Source of the DNA: Cyanobium sp. NIES-981
GTDB lineage: Bacteria > Cyanobacteriota > Cyanobacteriia > PCC-6307 > Cyanobiaceae
DNA length: 6,101 nt
Direction: 5' to 3'
Assembly (NCBI GenBank): GCA_945907085.1
Contig: CAMDSS010000121.1
Location: forward strand, 1-6,101
Below are positions 1 to 5,210 of this stretch, piece after piece; position 1 is the stretch's first letter, and every line of letters starts with the position of its first letter. Below the pieces are notes generated by a model, which did no database searches, had not been told where the DNA came from, and saw only the letters and a list, made by a program, of their open reading frames with translations. Position numbers and translations under genes: made by a program.

Positions 1-492
1 GCAGGCCTTGCCGCACACCAGGCCGTAATCGAGCAGCACCGGCAGGCCATCGCTCTCCCGGCGCAGCACGTTGGCGGGGCAGAGATCACCGTGCACCAGC
101 TCCTGGCTGTGCAGCACCGCCACCACAGGCAGCAACTGGCGCAACAGCAAGAGCACTTCTCCTGCCCCAAACACCAATTGGCGCTGAGCGCGGGCTTCGA
201 GCAACTGCTGATAGCTGCGGCCCGCCTGCCACTCGCGCACCAACCACAACTGATCACCGGCCGTGATCGCCCCGCCCAGGCGGGGCACCTGGGGATGGAG
301 CACCCCTTGCAGGCGGCTCCAGAGCTGGCGGGCTGTGGCCTGGTCCTGGTCGGGGCCCAGTTGCCTCAAGGCCACCGGAGCATTGCTGGCCAACTGGTCG
401 CTGGCGCGCCAGAGCTTGCCCTGGGGCCCCTCACTCAGGCCCTGCTCCAGGCGATAGCGCTCGCCAATTACTTGCCCAATTGCGGTGTCCAT
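1..492 (-). CDS. Ser/Thr protein kinase-like protein, N-terminal part, non-canonical active site
   Basis: The first 164 codons are visible; the frame stays open through the left edge, so the C-terminus is missing. The ATG (492-490) shares its A with the TGA of the upstream cysteine synthase gene. Residues 8-31 (VIGERYRLEQGLSEGPQGKL onward) look like the N-lobe start of bacterial eukaryotic-like kinases, with a degenerate glycine loop at about 19-25. The VAIK-type strand reads VALR (40-43), so the ATP-anchoring Lys is Arg. No Glu sits where the helix-C Glu would be expected before H66-P67. The catalytic loop is HGDLCPAN (134-141), keeping Asp136 and Asn141 but with Cys138 for the usual Lys. 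DFG reads DYG (155-157). The fold assignment is fairly secure; activity is not. It could be a pseudokinase or an atypical kinase. HGDL also occurs in aminoglycoside-phosphotransferase-like kinases, but the N-lobe resembles Ser/Thr kinases more. Substrate unknown. Confidence 0.8.
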   Translation of the reverse strand, partial: MDTAIGQVIGERYRLEQGLSEGPQGKLWRASDQLASNAPVALRQLGPDQDQATARQLWSRLQGVLHPQVPRLGGAITAGDQLWLVREWQAGRSYQQLLEARAQRQLVFGAGEVLLLLRQLLPVVAVLHSQELVHGDLCPANVLRRESDGLPVLLDYGLVCGKAC

Positions 493-494
493 CA
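490..494 (-). other. TGATG stop/start overlap coupling cysK to the kinase-like gene
   Basis: On the minus strand the cysteine synthase stop TGA (494-492) and the kinase-like start ATG (492-490) share one base. Such junctions usually allow terminating ribosomes to reinitiate, so the two proteins are probably made from one transcript. The overlap is seen directly; the coupling is inferred. Confidence 0.75.
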
Positions 495-1505
495 GATCGC
501 CTCCAAGCCGGCCCGCTGGGGCTGCTGGAGCCCCTTCGTAGCCAGCCAGTCGCCGTCATAGAGGCGCGACCGGTAGCGATCCCCGCTGTCGCACAGCACC
601 GTCACGATCGTGTGGCCTGGTCCCAGCCGCCCGGCGGTTTCCACAGCCCCTGCCACGTTGATGCCCACGGAGCCCCCCAGGAACAGGCCCTCCCGCCACA
701 GCAGTTGATAGATGGTGTCGAGGGCCGACTGGTCGTCGATGCGCACGGCGTCGTCGATGGGTGCGCCCTCCAGATTGGCGGTCACCCGGCTGTTGCCAAT
801 CCCTTCGGTGATGGAACTGCCCTCCATGGCCAGTTCGCCCCCTTTGGCCCAGCTGTACAAGGCACTGCCATGGGGGTCGGCCAACACGCACTGCACCTGG
901 GGGTTTTGCTGCTTGAGATAGAGCGCCACCCCCGCATAGGTGCCGCCGGTGCCCGTGGCCGCCACCCAGGCATCCACCTTGCCGGCGCTCTGCCGCCAGA
1001 TCTCAGGGCCGGTACTGTTGAAGTGGGCGCGGCGGTTGGCCAGGTTGTCGAATTGGTTGGCCCACACGGCCCCGGGGATTTCGGCGGCGATGCGGCCCGA
1101 CAGCCGCACGTAGTTGTTGGGGTCGCGGTAGGGAACGGCGGGCACCGTGCGCACCTCAGCCCCGAGGCTGCGCAGGAGGCCAATTTTCTCCGCCGACTGG
1201 GTATCGGGAATCACGATCAGGGCCTTATAGCCCCGGGCATTGCAGAGGTGGGCCAGGCCAATGCCTGTGTTGCCGGCCGTGCCCTCAACCACGGTGCCGC
1301 CTGGCTTGAGCAGGCCCTCCTGCTCCGCTTCCAGAAGAATTCCCAAGGCCGCCCGGTCCTTGACCGAGCCCCCGGGGTTCATGAATTCCGCCTTGCCGAG
1401 GATTTCGCAACCCGTGAGCTCACTAAGGCCATGCAACCGGATCAGGGGCGTCTCGCCAACGGCCCCCACAAATCCATCGGTGATCCCCAAAGCGCTGCCG
1501 CCCAT
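492..1505 (-). CDS. cysK: Cysteine synthase (O-acetylserine sulfhydrylase), PLP fold type II
   Basis: Makes L-cysteine from O-acetylserine and sulfide in the cytoplasm, the last step of sulfur assimilation. From the ATG at 1505 it has 337 residues, near or slightly above usual CysK length. Visible motifs are ETPLIRL (18-24), NPGGSVKDR (43-51) with Lys49 as the expected PLP Schiff-base lysine, the substrate loop TAGNTG (76-81, Ala where many CysK have Ser), the phosphate-binding loop TGTGGT (184-189), and CDSGDRY (305-311) with Ser307 expected at the PLP ring nitrogen. VVEGTAGNTG, NQFDN and ANRRAH resemble a CysK subgroup that also includes fungal cysteine synthases. There is no CBS regulatory domain. 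The start is uncertain: a TTG at 1526 would add 7 residues, with an in-frame stop at 1557-1559 beyond it and no ATG between; neither start has a clear ribosome-binding site. A cystathionine beta-synthase-like role is possible but less likely. It is divergent from egtB and overlaps the kinase-like gene downstream. Confidence 0.92.
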   Translation of the reverse strand: MGGSALGITDGFVGAVGETPLIRLHGLSELTGCEILGKAEFMNPGGSVKDRAALGILLEAEQEGLLKPGGTVVEGTAGNTGIGLAHLCNARGYKALIVIPDTQSAEKIGLLRSLGAEVRTVPAVPYRDPNNYVRLSGRIAAEIPGAVWANQFDNLANRRAHFNSTGPEIWRQSAGKVDAWVAATGTGGTYAGVALYLKQQNPQVQCVLADPHGSALYSWAKGGELAMEGSSITEGIGNSRVTANLEGAPIDDAVRIDDQSALDTIYQLLWREGLFLGGSVGINVAGAVETAGRLGPGHTIVTVLCDSGDRYRSRLYDGDWLATKGLQQPQRAGLEAI

Positions 1506-1584
1506 GGCGCTGGCCTGTTCAAACAATTGGCTGTGGCGGGATCGTAGGCAAGCTCCCTATGGTCGGGCCTGACTTGGGCGGTTG
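1506..1584. promoter_or_regulatory. Divergent intergenic region between cysK and egtB
   Basis: These 79 bases separate the cysK ATG and the egtB ATG and must contain or adjoin promoters for both directions, unless the genes are driven from inside one another. I find no convincing -35/-10 pair, operator palindrome or riboswitch-like stem. The part at 1506-1526 could be coding if cysK starts at TTG 1526. The regulatory role is inferred from gene arrangement alone. Confidence 0.45.
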
Positions 1585-2865
1585 ATGTCCGCAGCCATGG
1601 GCTCTTCCACCGCCAGCAAGGGGTTGCTGGAGCGCTTCCAGGCCGTGCGCAGCCGCAGCCTTGAGCTGATCGCCCCCCTCAACCCAGAAGACCTCTGCCT
1701 CCAGGGCATGGCCGATGCCAGCCCCCCGAAATGGCACCTGGGCCACACCACCTGGTTCTTTGAGGAATTCCTGCTCAAAGCACCGGAGCTGATGCCCTTC
1801 ATCCCTGGCTATGAGCCCGCCGATCCCCGCTGGAGCTTCCTGTTCAACAGCTATTACGACGCCATCGGCGAGCGCCATCCCAGGCCCGAGCGGGGGCTGC
1901 TGAGCCGCCCACCGATCGCCGAGGTGTTGGCCTGGCGCGGCCAGGTGGACCGGGCCATCAGCCAAGGGATCGCCCAGGCCCAGCAGGATCCAGGCCAGCC
2001 TGGACCTGCGGCGTGGCTTGAGCTGGTGGAGTTGGGCCTGCAGCACGAGCAGCAGCACCAAGAACTGCTGCTGATGGATCTGCTGGATGGCTTTAGCCGC
2101 AATCCCCTCGAGCCCGGCTACGGCCCCGAACCCGAGACCCACTACGAAAGCGGCTGGCTTGAAGGCGAATCGCCATGGCTGAGCCACCAAGGCGGCCTGG
2201 TGGAGATCGGCCACGGCGGCCCCAGCGGCAGCTTCCACTTCGACAACGAAGCGCCGCGGCACCGCCAATGGCTTGAGCCCTTTGCCATCGCCAGCCACCT
2301 GGTGACCAATGGGGAGTACGAAGCCTTCATCGCCGACGGCGGCTACCGGCGGCCAGACCTGTGGATGAGCGAAGGCTGGGCCCTGGTGCAGCAGCGCCAG
2401 TGGCAATCGCCCCGCTACTGGCGTGGGGATTGGGAGTTCAGCCTGGCGGGGCGCCAACCCCGCCCCAGCCAAGCGCCCGTAAGGCATCTGAGCTGGTTTG
2501 AAGCCGATGCCTACGCCCGTTGGGCCCGGGGCCGGTTACCCAGTGAAGCCGAGTGGGAAGTGATGGCCACCGGCGCAGGCCAGCCCCTACCCCAGGCCTT
2601 CGGGGTGCTGTGGCAGTGGACCTCCAGCCCCTACCGGCCCTACCCCGGATTTCAAAGCGCCCCAGGCGCCGTGGGGGAGTACAACGGCAAATTCATGAGC
2701 TCCCAGATGGTGCTCAAGGGCAGTTGCTTCCTCACCCCCGAGGGCCACGGGCGACCGAGCTACCGGAATTTCTATCCACCGGCGGGTCGCTGGATGGCAT
2801 CGGGGCTCAGGCTCGCGATGGATGGATGCCCTGGCCATCTGGACTCAAGCCCAACCCCATGCTGA
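1585..2865 (+). CDS. egtB: Ergothioneine biosynthesis protein EgtB (hercynine sulfoxide synthase)
   Basis: A non-heme iron enzyme that uses O2 to join the imidazole C2 of hercynine to the sulfur of a cysteine-type thiol, giving the sulfoxide precursor of ergothioneine. The ATG at 1585 gives 426 residues, normal for EgtB; TTG 1582 and ATG 1597 are alternative starts, none with a clear ribosome-binding site. A DinB-like N-terminal domain (about 14-168) carries WHLGHT (50-55) and QHEQQHQE (153-160), so His51, His154 and His158 form the expected three-His iron site. FNSYYDAIGERHPRPERGLL (87-106) is an EgtB signature. A formylglycine-generating-enzyme/sulfatase-modifying domain follows (about 205-411), with LPSEAEWE (318-325), WQWTSSPY (343-350), YNGKFM (366-371) and YRNFYPP (393-399). 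The methyltransferase is not fused, unlike OvoA, and egtD follows directly, so ergothioneine is favoured over ovothiol. Whether the thiol donor is cysteine or gamma-glutamylcysteine cannot be read from the sequence. Confidence 0.95.
   Translation: MSAAMGSSTASKGLLERFQAVRSRSLELIAPLNPEDLCLQGMADASPPKWHLGHTTWFFEEFLLKAPELMPFIPGYEPADPRWSFLFNSYYDAIGERHPRPERGLLSRPPIAEVLAWRGQVDRAISQGIAQAQQDPGQPGPAAWLELVELGLQHEQQHQELLLMDLLDGFSRNPLEPGYGPEPETHYESGWLEGESPWLSHQGGLVEIGHGGPSGSFHFDNEAPRHRQWLEPFAIASHLVTNGEYEAFIADGGYRRPDLWMSEGWALVQQRQWQSPRYWRGDWEFSLAGRQPRPSQAPVRHLSWFEADAYARWARGRLPSEAEWEVMATGAGQPLPQAFGVLWQWTSSPYRPYPGFQSAPGAVGEYNGKFMSSQMVLKGSCFLTPEGHGRPSYRNFYPPAGRWMASGLRLAMDGCPGHLDSSPTPC
2859..2865 (+). other. 7-base egtB/egtD overlap (ATGCTGA)
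   Basis: The egtD ATG (2859-2861) lies just before the egtB stop TGA (2863-2865) in a different frame. This implies translational coupling and a matched supply of the two pathway enzymes. No Shine-Dalgarno sequence precedes the ATG, which fits initiation by ribosomes already terminating at egtB. Confidence 0.7.
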
Positions 2866-3824
2866 TCGATCTGCATCCCCAACCGGCCGACATGGCGCGG
2901 TTGGTGAGCGAGGGCATGGCCCGCCAGCCCAAGCAGCTGCCGGCCTGGTTGCTCTACGACGCGGAGGGTTCCAGGCTTTTTGATGCCATCTGTGAGCAGC
3001 CCGAATACGGCCTCACCCGCACCGAAACCAGCCTGCTCAAGACCCAGGCCACAGCCCTGGCCGCGGCCCTGGGACCTGGGGTGCTGGTGGAATTCGGCGC
3101 CGGCAATGCCCGCAAGGTGGGTCCGCTGCTGGAGGCCCTCCAGCCGCCCGCCTACGTGCCCCTCGACATCAGCGCCGACCACCTCACCGCCGCCTGCCAC
3201 CAGCTCCAAGCCCAACACCCCCAGGTGCCCGTGCTCGGCATCTGCTGCGACTACAGCGACCTCGACCAGCTCCCCTGCCATCCCCTGCTGGAGGGCCAAA
3301 CCCTGTTGGGTTTTTACCCCGGCAGCTCCCTGGGCAACTTCACCCCGCAAGAAGCCCAAGCCCTCCTGGTCCAATTCGCCCAGCTCCTGGGCCCGGGCGG
3401 GAAGCTCCTGATCGGCATCGATCAACCCAAGGCCGTGGCCCGCATGGAAGCCGCCTACAACGATGCCGCCGGCGTTTCGGCCGCGTTTGCGAAAAATTTG
3501 CTGGTGCGGCTCAACCGCGATTTGGGCGGCACCTTTGACTCCAGCGCCTTCCGCTACCAGGCCCGCTGGGAGGCAGGCCAAAGCCGCATCGCCATGGGCC
3601 TGGTCAGCGAGCACCCCCACACCGTGGAGTTGGCCGGCCGGTCATGGAGTTTTGCCGCTGGCGAAGCGCTGATCAGCGAATACAGCGTCAAATATTCCGC
3701 CGCTGCCTTCACGGCCCTGGCCGAGGCCGCCGGTTGGTCCTGCGCCCAGCGCTGGAGCGACCCAGATAACGATCTGGCCCTGCACCTGCTGGTGCGGGCA
3801 GACTCAACAGCAACGGCCAGCTGA
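2859..3824 (+). CDS. egtD: L-histidine N-alpha-methyltransferase EgtD
   Basis: Transfers three methyl groups from SAM to the alpha-amine of histidine to make hercynine, the EgtB substrate. The ATG at 2859 gives 321 residues, the length of mycobacterial EgtD, and starts close to where that protein does. An in-frame ATG at 2826 would add 11 residues deep inside egtB and is less likely. The family signature LLYDAEGSRLFD (31-42) leads to PEYGLTRTE (48-56). The SAM-binding motif is VEFGAGNARKV (77-87). By my alignment from memory with Mycobacterium smegmatis EgtD, the histidine-contacting residues are kept: Tyr50 (Tyr56), Asn160 in GSSLGN (Asn166), Tyr200 in AYNDAAGV (Tyr206), Met246 (Met252), and Glu274 and Ser276 in SEYSVKY (Glu282, Ser284). 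The second Tyr of the usual PEYY is Gly51. It lies between egtB, overlapped by 7 bases, and a small unknown gene 3 bases downstream. Confidence 0.95.
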   Translation: MLIDLHPQPADMARLVSEGMARQPKQLPAWLLYDAEGSRLFDAICEQPEYGLTRTETSLLKTQATALAAALGPGVLVEFGAGNARKVGPLLEALQPPAYVPLDISADHLTAACHQLQAQHPQVPVLGICCDYSDLDQLPCHPLLEGQTLLGFYPGSSLGNFTPQEAQALLVQFAQLLGPGGKLLIGIDQPKAVARMEAAYNDAAGVSAAFAKNLLVRLNRDLGGTFDSSAFRYQARWEAGQSRIAMGLVSEHPHTVELAGRSWSFAAGEALISEYSVKYSAAAFTALAEAAGWSCAQRWSDPDNDLALHLLVRADSTATAS

Positions 3825-3827
3825 TCC

Positions 3828-4076
3828 ATGGGCAGAGACGAACAGCGGGCGGCCATGCGCCAGGTGCGGGAGGGGCTGATTGGGGAGCTCGAGGAGCTCT
3901 ACCGCCAGGCCTTCGATCGCATCAGCGAACAGGACCTGGGCGAAGGCGCCATTGCCCGGCTCACCCAATTGCTGCTGCGCTCCCGCGAAGCCGCCATCAC
4001 ACCCCTGCAAACCGAAATCGAAGCGCCCCTGATCACGAGAGCCCCCGAACCCAGCCCCTCCGAACCCAAGACCTAA
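3828..4076 (+). CDS. Small hypothetical protein, 82 residues, in the egtBD operon
   Basis: I do not recognise a family. The ATG follows the egtD stop by 3 bases, and the TAA (4074-4076) is 5 bases before the next gene, so it fills the gap exactly and is almost certainly translated. Residues 1-57 are charged and look mostly alpha-helical (GLIGELEELYRQAFDRI at 16-32, GAIARLTQLLLRSREA at 40-55), possibly a helical hairpin. The tail (about 58-82) is rich in Pro, Ser and Glu and probably disordered. There is no signal peptide, membrane segment, Cys or obvious metal site; a soluble cytoplasmic protein is likely. A part in ergothioneine metabolism is suggested only by position. Base composition matches the neighbours. 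Confidence 0.8.
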   Translation: MGRDEQRAAMRQVREGLIGELEELYRQAFDRISEQDLGEGAIARLTQLLLRSREAAITPLQTEIEAPLITRAPEPSPSEPKT

Positions 4077-4081
4077 CGCCG

Positions 4082-4867
4082 ATGGGTTTCCTGCTGAGCA
4101 AGCTGCTTCCCCTGGCCCTCTATCCCCTGGGCCTGGGCCTGTTGCTGCAGCTGGCGGGGGCTCGAAAGCGTTCGGGGTGGCTCTCGGGGGGTGGCATGGC
4201 CCTGATCTGGCTGTTTGCCATGCCCCTCACCAGCCGCCAGTTGATCTGGGGCCTGGAGGAGCGCAGCGCCGCCCTCACCCCGAAGACCATTCCCCAGGCC
4301 GATGCGGTGGTGGTGCTGGGGGGAGGGCTGCGGCCCAAACTGCCGCCCCGACAGGCGGTGGAAGTGGCCGAAGGCGGCGATCGCCTGCTCACCGGCCTGC
4401 GGCTGATGCGCCAGGGCAAAGCACCCCTGCTGGTGACCAGCGGCGCCAGGGTGAGCTTTACAGCAGCCGATCCGGCACCACCGGAGGCACTATGGGCCCG
4501 GGACCTGGCGATCGAGCTGGGGCTCAAACCCAGCCAGATCCTGCTGAACCCTGGCTCCCGCACCACCGCCGAAGAAGCCCAGGCCATTGGCGAACTCGGC
4601 CGGCAGAGGGGCTGGAAGCGGGTGCTGCTGGTGACCAGCGCCTTTCATATGCCGAGGTCCCTGGCCACCTTCCAAAGGCGCAGCGGCCTCACGGTGATCC
4701 CGGTGGCCTGCGACTACCAATTGGCCGATCGGGCTCATTACGGCAGGGTCACCCCGGGCAGCTTCGTCAAAGACCTGCTTCCCGATGCCGAATTTCTCTA
4801 CCTGAGCACCGTGGCGCTCAAGGAACACGTGGGGCTACTGGCCTACCGGCTCAAGGGCTGGAGCTAG
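4082..4867 (+). CDS. YdcF/SanA/ElyC-family (DUF218) membrane-anchored protein
   Basis: A DUF218-domain protein of 261 residues. Two hydrophobic segments, about 4-26 and 35-50, separated by a basic loop (RKR at 28-30), would anchor it in the inner membrane, as in ElyC-type members. The catalytic-like domain (about 74-250) shows the family marks VVLGGG (77-82), SRTTAEEA (159-166) and VTSAFHMPRS (184-193). Some family members (SanA, ElyC) are linked to cell-envelope integrity or peptidoglycan precursor metabolism, but the biochemical activity is poorly defined and I cannot assign a reaction. It starts 5 bases after the 82-residue gene with no clear ribosome-binding site and is probably last in the egtB operon. 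It ends 36 bases from the convergent small gene. Family call firm; function open. Confidence 0.9.
   Translation: MGFLLSKLLPLALYPLGLGLLLQLAGARKRSGWLSGGGMALIWLFAMPLTSRQLIWGLEERSAALTPKTIPQADAVVVLGGGLRPKLPPRQAVEVAEGGDRLLTGLRLMRQGKAPLLVTSGARVSFTAADPAPPEALWARDLAIELGLKPSQILLNPGSRTTAEEAQAIGELGRQRGWKRVLLVTSAFHMPRSLATFQRRSGLTVIPVACDYQLADRAHYGRVTPGSFVKDLLPDAEFLYLSTVALKEHVGLLAYRLKGWS
4377..4384. repeat. HIP1 octamer GCGATCGC
   Basis: A perfect octamer within the longer palindrome GGCGATCGCC (4376-4385), inside the DUF218 gene. HIP1 is over-represented in many cyanobacterial genomes. I noticed only one perfect copy in about 6.1 kb, so it supports a cyanobacterial origin only weakly. Confidence 0.6.
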
Positions 4868-4889
4868 GGCCTATTGGTGGGGCCTATTG
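4867..4889. repeat. Short direct repeat GGGCCTATTG, two copies, in the convergent gap
   Basis: GGGCCTATTG occurs at 4867-4876 and again at 4880-4889, a 13-base period. The first copy begins at the last base of the DUF218 stop codon. Together they fill much of the 36-base gap between converging genes. The copies are direct, not inverted, so they do not form a terminator hairpin. This is most simply a small local duplication. Confidence 0.5.
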
Positions 4890-4903
4890 CTTGGGGCTCG
4901 TCC

Positions 4904-5194
4904 CTACTTCTTGGGAGCTGCCGGCACCAGGCTCACCCCCTCGGGGGGCGGGGTGGGATCGGGATCGGCAATCAGCATGTGCTGCAGCACAATCTCGGGA
5001 CGCTCGCTATCCCGCCAGCGAATCCGGTAGGCCGGCATCTTGGTGCCCCGGCTGGTGGTTTGTTCCACAGGCTCCATCACCCAACCCCGGCGCGAGCGGC
5101 CCTGGGGGTTGCGCTTCACCACCGCATCCGCGTGCTTGAAGCGAAAACCGACGCGCTCACCGCTCATTGCTTGGAGAGCCCCGATGAGGGACAT
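4904..5194 (-). CDS. Small hypothetical protein, 96 residues, downstream of lysS
   Basis: I cannot name the family. The ATG at 5194 lies 16 bases after the lysS stop on the same strand, suggesting cotranscription. An in-frame ATG at 5167 (Met10) is an alternative start; neither has a clear ribosome-binding site. The core (about 13-76) is basic and appears beta-rich: ERVGFRF (13-19), SRRGWVMEPV (34-43), YRIRWRDSERPEIVLQHMLI (56-75). The spacing of Gly-Trp and YRIRW resembles small SH3-like barrels, which is only an impression. The C-terminal 20 residues are Pro-rich (PDPTPPPEG) and end in Lys-Lys, probably disordered. There is no signal peptide or membrane segment. It converges on the DUF218 gene. 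A role in translation is no more than a guess from its place behind lysS. Confidence 0.8.
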   Translation of the reverse strand: MSLIGALQAMSGERVGFRFKHADAVVKRNPQGRSRRGWVMEPVEQTTSRGTKMPAYRIRWRDSERPEIVLQHMLIADPDPTPPPEGVSLVPAAPKK

Positions 5195-5210
5195 AGGCTG
5201 TTAAGCCCAA

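Noticed and set aside
480..1547. Long plus-strand open frame opposite cysK (355 codons)
   Set aside because: It lies antisense to a clear cysteine synthase. Its translation is low-complexity and rich in His, Gly, Ala and Gln, with no family motif, as expected for a mirror frame of a GC-rich gene.
1524..1552. Weak sigma-70-like promoter for cysK (TTGCCT, 17-base spacer, AATTGT, minus strand)
   Set aside because: The -10 match is only 3 of 6 and would overlap the possible TTG start. A chance match of this quality is expected.
1519..2487. Long minus-strand open frame opposite egtB (322 codons)
   Set aside because: Antisense to an unambiguous egtB with intact iron-binding histidines. Composition is typical of a shadow frame and no domain is recognisable.
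2553..2858. Possible N-terminal extension of egtD into egtB
   Set aside because: The frame is open upstream, but the 321-residue form from ATG 2859 matches known EgtD length and N-terminus. The extension would be a low-complexity shadow of egtB.
2772..3620. Minus-strand open frame opposite egtD (282 codons)
   Set aside because: Antisense to a full-length egtD with conserved active-site residues. No independent support.
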